Notes under the pieces: model-generated
What the model saw: the letters and a program-made list of their open reading frames with translations, nothing else
What the model was told of the DNA's origin: nothing
Databases searched by the model: none
Origin: Syntrophaceae bacterium UBA7520
GTDB lineage: Bacteria > Desulfobacterota > Syntrophia > Syntrophales > Smithellaceae
Direction: 5' to 3'
Assembly (NCBI GenBank): GCA_002478265.1
Contig: DLNC01000003.1
Location: 23,013 to 87,012 of the forward strand
DNA: 64,000 nucleotides
Position numbers and translations under genes: made by a program
Part shown: piece after piece, positions 34,283 through 41,626 of the stretch
Numbering within the stretch: the first letter of the stretch is position 1
Layout of the letters: the number at the start of each line of letters is the position of its first letter

Positions 34283-36157
34283 TTATTCTTTAGGCGCCCC
34301 GGTGAAGTTTTCCGAAACGGATTTAATCGCCGCTCCCTCATTGTTCAAAATGGCGTCCATCATTCCAAAATACTTCGGGAATTCCGCACCGATAAAGAAC
34401 TGCGAAGACAGCACTCTGCCACTGTAATAGGCGGCTTCGTTGTTATTGGCGATGATTTTCTGTCTTTCTTCGCCCTTGGCATCACCGATAAGTTCTTTCA
34501 TTTTGGGGATGGTAATCGCCAAACTCCATAGATGCAGCCAGGCCACAATCAGCGGGAACATCGCCTGTTGCAGCGGTGTGGCATTGAGCACCAGCGCCAT
34601 GAACTTACCTTCGGCGAGCTGTTTTTTCATCATCTCAATGACTTCGTCGAGTTTTGCCAGACCACGGACAACCGGATTGATGTATTTATCCTCCACCACG
34701 CCTTTGGCATTGTCAATCGCGTCATTCATGCGCTTTCGAAGCTGCGAGTAATTATACATTTCCGGATTCATGAGAATCTTGCGCATCTGCAGATCGAGAG
34801 ACTGAATGGCGTTGGTCCCCTCATAAATCGAGAAAACCTTAGTGTCGCGGGCGTACTGTTCCACGGGATATTCCTGACAGTAGCCGTAACCGCCGTAGAC
34901 CTGCATGGCTTCGGCAGTGACCAGCCAGGAAGCGTCGGAAATGCCGGCTTTGACGATGGGCGTGAGAATTTCCACAATACCCGTTGACGCTTTGCGCTCT
35001 TCCGGATCGGGCGAAACGTGCATGACATCTTCATGATAAGCCAAAAACAGGCACAGCATGCGCATGCCTTCGACCGTGCTCTTCATGTACATAAGCATTC
35101 TTTTCACATCCGGATGCTCGATAATGGCCACTCCCGGAGCGTTATCATTAAGCATCTGCGTGATATGCTTGCTCTGAATACGGTTGCGCGCGTAAGTTAT
35201 CGCGTGCATGTATCCGGCGCTGGACTGCCCCAGGGCCTGAACGCCTGTGTGGATGCGGGCCGCGTTCATCAGCCGGAACATAATCTTCATTCCTTCGCGT
35301 TCCTTACCCAGCAGATGGCCCACGCACTTGCCGTTTTCGCCGAAACTCAGCGAAGAAGTGGCGTTTCCCTTCAATCCCATCTTGTGCTCAACACCGGTGC
35401 AATAAACATCGTTTCTTGCGCCGAGCGAGCCGTCTTTGTTGATGAGATATTTCGATACCAGGAAAATTGAAATGCCTTTTGTTCCCGGAGGGTCTCCTTC
35501 AATGCGCGCCAGCACCGGATGAATGATGTTGGGCGTTAAATCATGCTCGCCGTTGCTGATAAAAATTTTCTGGCCAGTGATCAGATACGTGCCGTCCGGC
35601 TGCTTTACGGCCTTGGTTTTAAGCGCGCCCACGTCCGAGCCCGCGCCCGGTTCGGTAAGACACATCGTGCCGCCCCACTCCCCGGAAAGCAATTTGGGAA
35701 GATACATCTGCTTCACTTCTTCGGAAGCGAAAGGCGCGATGATGGCCGCGGCGCCGGTGATCGCTCCGCAATACATCGTCAGCGATGTGTTGCCCGCGTT
35801 GAAATATTCCGCGGCGGCCATAGAAACACTCTGGGGCATACCCATGCCGCCTGTTTCCTGCGGGAAAGACAAAACATGAAATCCGGCTTCCACATAAGCG
35901 TTGAATCCCTTGTGGAACGATTCGGGAACCTTCACTTCGTGCGTTTTGGGGTCGAATTTCAATCCAGTCTTGTCACCATCGGAATTGGATGAATAAAATT
36001 GGTCTATGGCGATTTTTTCCGCCAACTCCAACGTGTCCTCATACATGCTGCGATCAAATTCCTTGAACTGGTCAAAACGGTTTAATTTCTCCAGCTCGAG
36101 CATTTCAAAAAGGACAAATCTCACATCACGTGAGTCAACTAATGGGTTTAACGACAT
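34283..36157 (-). CDS. Acyl-CoA dehydrogenase, long C-terminal-extended type
   Basis: A 624-residue FAD acyl-CoA dehydrogenase of the FadE5-like subgroup, with extra N-terminal and C-terminal helices beyond the usual 380 residues. Hallmarks are MCLTEPGAGSDVGALKTKAV and YLITGQKIFISNGEHDL in the middle domain, and GGYGYCQEYPVEQYARDTKVFSIYEGTNAIQSLDLQMRKIL, with the catalytic Glu in YEGTN. It introduces the 2,3 double bond into acyl-CoA, passing electrons to ETF. AAGGAGG precedes the ATG and a near-consensus promoter lies 95-123 bp upstream. It stands alone between a promoter and a strong terminator. Confidence 0.92.
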   Translation of the reverse strand: MSLNPLVDSRDVRFVLFEMLELEKLNRFDQFKEFDRSMYEDTLELAEKIAIDQFYSSNSDGDKTGLKFDPKTHEVKVPESFHKGFNAYVEAGFHVLSFPQETGGMGMPQSVSMAAAEYFNAGNTSLTMYCGAITGAAAIIAPFASEEVKQMYLPKLLSGEWGGTMCLTEPGAGSDVGALKTKAVKQPDGTYLITGQKIFISNGEHDLTPNIIHPVLARIEGDPPGTKGISIFLVSKYLINKDGSLGARNDVYCTGVEHKMGLKGNATSSLSFGENGKCVGHLLGKEREGMKIMFRLMNAARIHTGVQALGQSSAGYMHAITYARNRIQSKHITQMLNDNAPGVAIIEHPDVKRMLMYMKSTVEGMRMLCLFLAYHEDVMHVSPDPEERKASTGIVEILTPIVKAGISDASWLVTAEAMQVYGGYGYCQEYPVEQYARDTKVFSIYEGTNAIQSLDLQMRKILMNPEMYNYSQLRKRMNDAIDNAKGVVEDKYINPVVRGLAKLDEVIEMMKKQLAEGKFMALVLNATPLQQAMFPLIVAWLHLWSLAITIPKMKELIGDAKGEERQKIIANNNEAAYYSGRVLSSQFFIGAEFPKYFGMMDAILNNEGAAIKSVSENFTGAPKE

Positions 36158-36251
36158 AAAAAACCTCCTTCAGTTTTCTTTTATTTAAGAACTGTGTCGG
36201 GCGGGAATACCTTACACAAATTTCTCGCAAGATCATTCAAAACTGACCGGC

Positions 36252-36280
36252 AGTATAGTTACATAAAATGGCCGTGTCAA
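36252..36280 (-). promoter_or_regulatory. Promoter for the acyl-CoA dehydrogenase gene
   Basis: Reverse strand TTGACA (36280-36275), 17-base spacer, TATACT (36257-36252). It has 11 of 12 consensus positions, and an optimal spacer. Confidence 0.7.
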
Positions 36281-36354
36281 GATAATTGCGCAAAAATGTT
36301 GGCTGTCGTGAAGGGTCGCTTGTCGCTTGTGACCCAAGCCATAACATGATAAGT

Positions 36355-36388
36355 AAAACCTCAATATCATGTATAATTTTGAGGTTTT
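36355..36388 (+). promoter_or_regulatory. Inverted repeat over the -10/ribosome-binding region of the PFK-2/FBPase-2 gene
   Basis: AAAACCTCAA (36355-36364) and TTGAGGTTTT (36379-36388) are exact 10-bp arms around a loop that contains TATAAT (36372-36377). The right arm contains GAGG, the only Shine-Dalgarno-like sequence, and ends 3 bases before the ATG at 36392. As RNA it would hide the ribosome-binding site. As DNA it could be an operator spanning a -10 box. Which reading is correct cannot be decided here. Confidence 0.5.
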
Positions 36389-36391
36389 TTC

Positions 36392-37609
36392 ATGCGTGAT
36401 GAGAAGCTGTACCTTGTTTTGATGGGGCTGCCCGCACGCGGCAAATCAACACTGGCCATACGTCTGCAGGAGGCGTTGCGCAAAAACCGCATCCCCACCA
36501 GAATCTTCAATAACGGCAATCTGCGCCGCAAGCACCTGCCCGTCAAAGAAACATTTTCGGCAAATTTTTACCACCCGGAAAACGCCGCCGCCCGCCAGAT
36601 GAGAAATACCTTCGCGCTCACCAATATAAAAATGGCCAAAAGCTACCTTTCAGACCAAGGCCAGGTGGCGATACTCGATGCCGCCAATGTCAGCCGAACC
36701 CGCCGGGTAATGATTGAGAAAAACCTCGACAATCATCCTATCCTTTTTATCGAATGCCTGAACAATGATGAAGAAATCCTTTCCCTGATGATTGAGGCCA
36801 AAACAAAACTACCGGAATTTTCCCGCCTGCTGCGCAAAAAGGCGCAGGAGGAATTTACAAAGCGCATCGAAAACTACCGGATGATTTACGAACCGCTGGC
36901 CCAGGAAAGAAATTTCTTCCGCGTCGATTCCCTGCAAAACAAAATACTGGAAGAAAAAATGACCGATACAATCCCCCTGCATCTGCTGATTAAAGACATA
37001 TTGGTTACTGACGTGGTGAAAAATCTTTTTCTTATCCGGCACGCGCAGACCAGATATAACGTCATCGACCGTATTGGCGGCGATTCCACCCTCACCGCCA
37101 AAGGAATTATGCAGGCTAAAGCGCTGGGAAGGTTTTTTCAAAACCAGGAAATATCCTATATCTTCACCAGCAATAAAAAACGCACCGTGCAGACAGCCAG
37201 GGCGATAGCGGAAAGGCAGAATGACTGCAAGGTAATATCGCTCGCGGAATTCGATGAAATCAACGCGGGTATCTGCGAGGGGATGACTTATAAAGACATC
37301 GAAAAAAATATGCCCGAGGTTTTCAGCGCGCGCAAGGCAAATAAATATCATTACGCTTATCCGCAGGGGGAAAGCTACGCGATGATGAAGCCGCGTGTTG
37401 AGACGGGGCTGAAAAAAGCTTTTTTCCTTAACCGTCATGCCCAAAACATCATGATTGTCGGGCACCAGGCGGTCAACCGGATGATTTTGGCGCATTTTCT
37501 CTACCGCCGCGACGATGATGTACCCTACATTTATATCCCGCAGGATCAGTTCTACCACATCGTCTCGACCCAGAATAAAAAACTGTTTGAGCTGAAACCT
37601 TACGCCTAA
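36392..37609 (+). CDS. Bifunctional 6-phosphofructo-2-kinase/fructose-2,6-bisphosphatase-like enzyme
   Basis: A 405-residue protein with the domain order of eukaryotic PFKFB. The kinase domain (residues 1 to about 205) has the P-loop GLPARGKST (12-20), FNNGNLRRK and LDAANVSRTRR. The histidine-phosphatase domain (from about 211) has RHAQ with catalytic His217, RIGGDSTL, the acid Glu289 in DEINAGICEGMTY, YPQGESY and His358 in GHQAV. These match PFKFB motifs block by block. The predicted reactions are synthesis and hydrolysis of fructose 2,6-bisphosphate, a glycolysis/gluconeogenesis signal that is rare in bacteria. Nearby ppdK and pckG give a matching metabolic context. A decayed copy of its 3' end lies at 39421-39503. 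Confidence 0.85.
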   Translation: MRDEKLYLVLMGLPARGKSTLAIRLQEALRKNRIPTRIFNNGNLRRKHLPVKETFSANFYHPENAAARQMRNTFALTNIKMAKSYLSDQGQVAILDAANVSRTRRVMIEKNLDNHPILFIECLNNDEEILSLMIEAKTKLPEFSRLLRKKAQEEFTKRIENYRMIYEPLAQERNFFRVDSLQNKILEEKMTDTIPLHLLIKDILVTDVVKNLFLIRHAQTRYNVIDRIGGDSTLTAKGIMQAKALGRFFQNQEISYIFTSNKKRTVQTARAIAERQNDCKVISLAEFDEINAGICEGMTYKDIEKNMPEVFSARKANKYHYAYPQGESYAMMKPRVETGLKKAFFLNRHAQNIMIVGHQAVNRMILAHFLYRRDDDVPYIYIPQDQFYHIVSTQNKKLFELKPYA

Positions 37610-37780
37610 ATGAGCACACATAGGCTTATTATTTTAAGGAAAGGCAAGCATATAAATAGCTATAGTCTTTTTACTCTTTTTCTTTAAAAAAAGAATGTGC
37701 TATAATTATAATCAACAAATCTAAAACAGGTTTGCTAAAGCAGTATCGTTTCGCATCTTTTCTTATCTTAAGGAACAGCT

Positions 37781-39409
37781 ATGAAAATTTGTCCCTTTTG
37801 TGACGGAGAAATCAAAGACGACGCGATAAGGTGCCGGCATTGCTCCATGCTTTTACCCAAGCCAAAAGTGGCCAAGCAGGATGCGCCGCAGCAAAAATCT
37901 CCCCCGCCGGAAATTTCAAAAATAAGTGAGGACCCACCACCACCACCACCACAGCAAAGCACCGTTGACACGCCTAAACCAGAAGAAAAACTGGTCATGG
38001 CCGAAACTCCTTCGGAACCATCATCACAACAAAGAGCGGTGAGCGCTCCTCTTACAGAAGAAACAAAGATAATATCAGAGCCTCCTTCCAGACCCTCACC
38101 AAGGCAAAGCACGGCTGGCGCGCCGCATAAAGAAGAAACACAGATAAGAGCCGAAATACTTTATGAAGCATTCATTGGTGAAAAAAAGCGCGCCTACTAT
38201 ATTGATAAGTTCAAAGCGTTCGACGAACAGCCACAAGGGCGCAAGGCAAGCTGGAACTGGGGGGCGTTTTTTGGAAATTATCTGTGGGCGCTTTACAGAA
38301 AAATGTATGGATGGTTCCTTGTTTGCTTTGGCATTTTCGCGTTTCTAACAATTTACTCAAATTACTTGAAATATTACGAAGGCGGCGCGCCTAAAACCTA
38401 CAGCATTTTATTGTATATTTGCATGGTTGCCTTTTCGCTATTTTTTGGAATCATGGGCAACTCACTTTATTATCGCAAAGCGAGGAAAAAAATCGCCGCC
38501 GCTCAATCTTCAGTCACGGACAAACCAGCGCTCCTTGAATCTCTACGGAACAAAGGAGGGGTCCACATATGGATACTTTGGGTTTGTATCGCGGGCTTGA
38601 TTCTGTCGTTATTTAACGGCGCTTATATCCTAGGCGCAAACGCGCAGGGAATAGCTTACAGTTACCTGCCCTTATACGCGGCGATGATTATTGTTAGCAT
38701 TGTCGCGATTGCGGTTTTATATTCACATATCAACCTGGAATGGGAAATAAAATTAGAAGAAATAGCTGAAGACTATAAAGGGTATATTATTGCTTCTGTG
38801 ATAGCCATACCGATTATTCTACTGTCCGCCAGCATTCTGCTTACAATCTACGACCAAAACAAAATTAAGGAACAGGCAGCGGCAGAGCATCCTGAGGTTC
38901 AGGCATCGATAACCCAACCCGAGACTGTGCCAGATCAGCCAGACGGTCCAACCGTGGAAGAAGAGCTGGCAAGACTCGCCAAAGAAAGACATTATAACGC
39001 CATAAAAAGCGCTCACCCGGACTTCGATAACTTAAGGGAATCAGGAAAAATTGTCGCGTGGATACAAAAACAACCAGGGCGCTTGCAGGATTCGATGCTT
39101 AAAACCTATAATGAGGGCGATGCCAATGCTGTGATTGCCCTTATAAATCAATTTAAAAAAGCCGAAAAGAGCGCTCAGCTGCGCAAACAAACTCCCAAAA
39201 AGAGCATCTCGGTTACCAGCCGTACGGAATATGCAGACGGAAATTCCAGCGCAATCGGTGGAGGGATAAGGGGAATAGAATTAAAAAGCGGGAATATTAT
39301 TCACGGACAAGTAATAAGTTTTGACGGCAATGTCGTAAAAATCCGCGCACAAGACGGAAAAATATCGACATATTTGTTTATGGAAGAAGTCAGCAGGTTT
39401 ATTTATTAA
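37781..39409 (+). CDS. Zinc-ribbon membrane protein with DUF2628-like region
   Basis: A 542-residue protein of modular build. Residues 1-25 form a zinc ribbon (CPFCDGEIKDDAIRCRHC). Residues about 28-130 are a proline- and glutamine-rich linker with a (CCA)n-encoded run of prolines. The segment KASWNWGAFFGNYLWALYRKMYGWFL and following resembles DUF2628. Five hydrophobic segments lie between about 170 and 380. A soluble C-terminal part ends in GIRGIELKSGNIIHGQVISFDGNVVKIRAQDGKISTYLFMEEVSRFIY, which looks like a small beta-barrel (Sm/SH3-like). No function is known. AAGGA precedes the ATG. The coding sequence looks more AT-rich than its neighbours. Confidence 0.7.
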   Translation: MKICPFCDGEIKDDAIRCRHCSMLLPKPKVAKQDAPQQKSPPPEISKISEDPPPPPPQQSTVDTPKPEEKLVMAETPSEPSSQQRAVSAPLTEETKIISEPPSRPSPRQSTAGAPHKEETQIRAEILYEAFIGEKKRAYYIDKFKAFDEQPQGRKASWNWGAFFGNYLWALYRKMYGWFLVCFGIFAFLTIYSNYLKYYEGGAPKTYSILLYICMVAFSLFFGIMGNSLYYRKARKKIAAAQSSVTDKPALLESLRNKGGVHIWILWVCIAGLILSLFNGAYILGANAQGIAYSYLPLYAAMIIVSIVAIAVLYSHINLEWEIKLEEIAEDYKGYIIASVIAIPIILLSASILLTIYDQNKIKEQAAAEHPEVQASITQPETVPDQPDGPTVEEELARLAKERHYNAIKSAHPDFDNLRESGKIVAWIQKQPGRLQDSMLKTYNEGDANAVIALINQFKKAEKSAQLRKQTPKKSISVTSRTEYADGNSSAIGGGIRGIELKSGNIIHGQVISFDGNVVKIRAQDGKISTYLFMEEVSRFIY

Positions 39410-39420
39410 TGAGAGTGCAA

Positions 39421-39503
39421 ATCGCCACGACGACACTGTTCCCTACATCTACATCCCGTAGCATCAGTGCTGTTACATCGTCTCGACAGAGAATAGAAAT
39501 TAG
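39421..39503 (+). pseudogene. Decayed remnant of a PFK-2/FBPase-2 3' end
   Basis: These 83 bases align without gaps to 37503-37585, the last part of the intact PFK-2/FBPase-2 gene. By hand count about three quarters of positions match, including CCCTACAT and ACATCGTCTCGAC. In the matching frame it would read RHDDTVPYIYIP, then a TAG stop at 39459-39461, then HQCCYIVSTENR, against RRDDDVPYIYIPQDQFYHIVSTQNK in the intact gene. Many differences are synonymous, so it looks like the tail of an old second copy rather than a fresh duplication. Confidence 0.7.
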
Positions 39504-39557
39504 AAGAAAAACTAAATTTTGAATTATTAAAATCCTAAAAAAGGAGGATCATTTGCG

Positions 39558-40610
39558 ATGACACATATTAAGAACTTATTCATTGCAACATTTAGTTTGT
39601 CCATGATTGTTATCATCTTGAATCATAATGCAATTGCTGCTTGTTTTAGATACATCGACAAGACCGGAAAGTATATATTTGACCGACAGTTCTCTTGGGC
39701 AAACACCTTCTCCGAAGGTCTTGCCGCGGTTGAGATTAGTAGTTGTCAATGGGGTTTCATTGACAAGACTGGAAAGGTTGTAATTAACCCTCAGTTTGAA
39801 TCTACAAGAAGGTTCTCCGAAGGTCTTGCCGCTGTTAGAATTAATAATAAATATGGTTATATTGATAAAGCCGGAACGCTGGTAATCAAACCACAGTTTG
39901 ATGACACAATAGAATTTTCCGAAGGACTTGCAGAGGTAAGAGTTGGAAATAAGTGGGGTTATATTGACAAAACCGGAAAACTTGTAATCAGACCACAGTT
40001 TGATGAGGCAGGAAAATTCTCCGAGGGATTTGCAGCGGTTATGCTCAGCGAAGATAAATGGGGCTATATTGACAAGACTGGAAAATTTATAATCCAATCA
40101 TGGTTTACCTTTGCACGTAGTTTCTCCGAGGGTCTTGCAGCGGTTAGTATAGATATTGAAGAAGGCCCAGATTTGCCACGGCCAGGCAATAAGGGTTACA
40201 TTGACAAAACCGGAAAACTTGTAATCAAACCACAATTTAGATGGGCAAATAATTTTTCCAATGGGCTTGCCGTAGTTTATACGGATAATAAAGCAGGGTA
40301 TATTGACAAGAATGGCAAATACGTAATTGGCCCGAAGCTGTGGAAATTGGCAGAAAATTTTTCTGAGGGCCTTGCAGCGGTTCACAATAGAGAGGAGAAA
40401 TCAGGATACATCAATAAGGCCGGGGAGTATGTAATTAGCCCGCAATTTGATTATGCAGAAAATTTTTCTGAGGGCCTTGCAGCGGTTCGAGAATATGGAC
40501 GTGATAACAAATGGGGTTATATTGACAAAACGGGAAAGTTTGTAATTAACCCTCAGTTTTTCCATGCATATGAGTTCATCGATGGCATTGCACTCATTAG
40601 ATGTGATTAA
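39558..40610 (+). CDS. Exported WG-repeat protein
   Basis: A 350-residue protein with a signal peptide (MTHIKNLFIATFSLSMIVIILNHNAIAA) followed by nine WG repeats of about 33-45 residues, each like (W/Y/S)GYIDKTGKxVIxPQFxxAxxFSEGLAAV. AAGGAGGA precedes the ATG. WG-repeat proteins are beta-rich, surface or secreted proteins of unknown role, which often vary in repeat number. Two repeats contain a 34-base stretch identical at the nucleotide level (40350-40383 and 40455-40488). The gene is distinctly AT-rich compared with the rest of the window, which suggests acquisition. A perfect hairpin follows it. Confidence 0.85.
   Translation: MTHIKNLFIATFSLSMIVIILNHNAIAACFRYIDKTGKYIFDRQFSWANTFSEGLAAVEISSCQWGFIDKTGKVVINPQFESTRRFSEGLAAVRINNKYGYIDKAGTLVIKPQFDDTIEFSEGLAEVRVGNKWGYIDKTGKLVIRPQFDEAGKFSEGFAAVMLSEDKWGYIDKTGKFIIQSWFTFARSFSEGLAAVSIDIEEGPDLPRPGNKGYIDKTGKLVIKPQFRWANNFSNGLAVVYTDNKAGYIDKNGKYVIGPKLWKLAENFSEGLAAVHNREEKSGYINKAGEYVISPQFDYAENFSEGLAAVREYGRDNKWGYIDKTGKFVINPQFFHAYEFIDGIALIRCD
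40350..40488 (+). repeat. Exact 34-base direct repeat inside the WG-repeat gene
   Basis: Positions 40350-40383 and 40455-40488 are identical, starting GCAGAAAATTTTTCTGAGGG and ending CAGCGGTTC. The offset is 105 bases (35 codons), that is, one WG unit. Exact identity at silent sites points to recent unit duplication or gene conversion. Confidence 0.85.
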
Positions 40611-40691
40611 ATCAGCAGAGATTCATAATAAGAATGCTCTTTAAGTCTAATATATTTTAGGACAACAAATGCATGTAACATACTTGCAACC

Positions 40692-40734
40692 AATAAGTTT
40701 CAATTTTAATTCCCAATTAAAATTGAAACTTATT
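40692..40734. terminator. 43-bp near-perfect palindrome between WG-repeat gene and epimerase
   Basis: Two exact 20-bp arms (40692-40711 and 40715-40734, beginning AATAAGTTTC) around a CCC loop. It lies 82 bp after the WG-repeat stop and 26 bp before the epimerase stop of the converging operon. It is AT-rich without separate U-tracts; A/T-rich arms may provide them. The simplest role is a two-way terminator, although its perfection is unusual. Confidence 0.6.
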
Positions 40735-40759
40735 AGCCATACTATATTATTTTATAAAA

Positions 40760-41170
40760 TTATGGCCCCTTCTTTTCACATAGCTCGACCAACACCCCAA
40801 AAGTGGATTTCGGATGCAAAAAAGCGATTTTGGCGCCGCCCGCGCCACGGCGGGGCTTTTCATCGATTAGCTGAATGCCTTTGGCTTTAAGTTCCGCCAA
40901 CGCCTCTTCAATGTTTTCCACGCGGAAAGCGATATGCTGAATTCCTTCGCCCTTCTTTTCAATATATTTGGCAATCGGCCCATCAGGCGAGGTTGACTCC
41001 AGAAGCTCCACTTCCGTATCGCCCACCGGGAAAAACGCCGTGGTCACTTTCTGCTCGGCCACGGTTTCGCTGCCTTCATGCTTCAACCCCAAAAGCCCGC
41101 TGTATAAATTTTTCGCCTCATCAATGTTTTTTACGGCAATGCCGATATGGTCAATTTTCAGAACTTTCAT
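40760..41170 (-). CDS. mce: Methylmalonyl-CoA epimerase
   Basis: A 136-residue vicinal-oxygen-chelate fold protein that interconverts (R)- and (S)-methylmalonyl-CoA. The metal-site elements are KIDHIGIAVKNIDEAKNLYSGLLG (first His), VELLES, IQHIAFRVENIEEALAEL (second His) and FGVLVELCEK (Glu). AAGGAGA precedes the ATG. It is the last gene of a four-gene operon with both methylmalonyl-CoA mutase subunits, which supports this function over other glyoxalase-like roles. Confidence 0.93.
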   Translation of the reverse strand: MKVLKIDHIGIAVKNIDEAKNLYSGLLGLKHEGSETVAEQKVTTAFFPVGDTEVELLESTSPDGPIAKYIEKKGEGIQHIAFRVENIEEALAELKAKGIQLIDEKPRRGAGGAKIAFLHPKSTFGVLVELCEKKGP

Positions 41171-41188
41171 TTTCTCTCCTTTATGTAA

Positions 41189-41590
41189 TTATTTACGGAC
41201 ATTGGCCCGGATAAATTCCACAATTTCCGTGGTGGGCGTGCCCGGCCCGAAGATCGCGGCAATGCCTGCTTTTTTCAACCCGACAATATCTTCATCCGGG
41301 ATAATTCCGCCGCCCACGACAAGCACATCGTCCATGCTTTTTTCTTTAAGTAGTTCCATCACGCGCGGAAAAAAATAATTGTGCACACCGGATAAGCTGC
41401 TCAAACCTATCACATCCGCATCTTCCTGCCGGGCGGTGGCCACAATCATTTCCGGCGTCTGGCGCAGGCCGGTGTAAATCACTTCCATTCCCGCTTCCAT
41501 AAAGATACGCGCGAGCAGCTTCGCCCCGCGGTCATGACCATCGAGCCCCGGCTTGGCCAAGACAATTCTGATTTTTCTATCTTTGTTCAT
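41189..41590 (-). CDS. Methylmalonyl-CoA mutase, cobalamin-binding subunit
   Basis: A 133-residue B12-binding protein. The start at 41590 (MNKDRKIRIV) has GGAGGGGG at a normal distance, whereas an earlier ATG would include it. The cobalamin signature DGHDRG (D-x-H-x-x-G) is at about residues 15-20, with SSLSGVHN and VVGGGIIPDEDI further on. This is a stand-alone form of the C-terminal domain of fused mutases. It works with the catalytic subunit encoded immediately upstream (36 bp). The pair converts methylmalonyl-CoA to succinyl-CoA or the reverse. Confidence 0.92.
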   Translation of the reverse strand: MNKDRKIRIVLAKPGLDGHDRGAKLLARIFMEAGMEVIYTGLRQTPEMIVATARQEDADVIGLSSLSGVHNYFFPRVMELLKEKSMDDVLVVGGGIIPDEDIVGLKKAGIAAIFGPGTPTTEIVEFIRANVRK

Positions 41591-41626
41591 TAAGTTACCC
41601 CCTCCACTAACCACATCCCTATTTGT

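Noticed and set aside
37934..37951. (CCA)n simple repeat in the zinc-ribbon membrane-protein gene
   Set aside because: It encodes a proline run in a flexible linker. A change in its length by whole units keeps the frame, so there is no support for a phase-variation switch.
39658..40600. Regular repeats of about 100 bases resembling an array
   Set aside because: The repeats are in frame and encode WG units. There are no constant repeat-spacer units, so it is not a CRISPR array.
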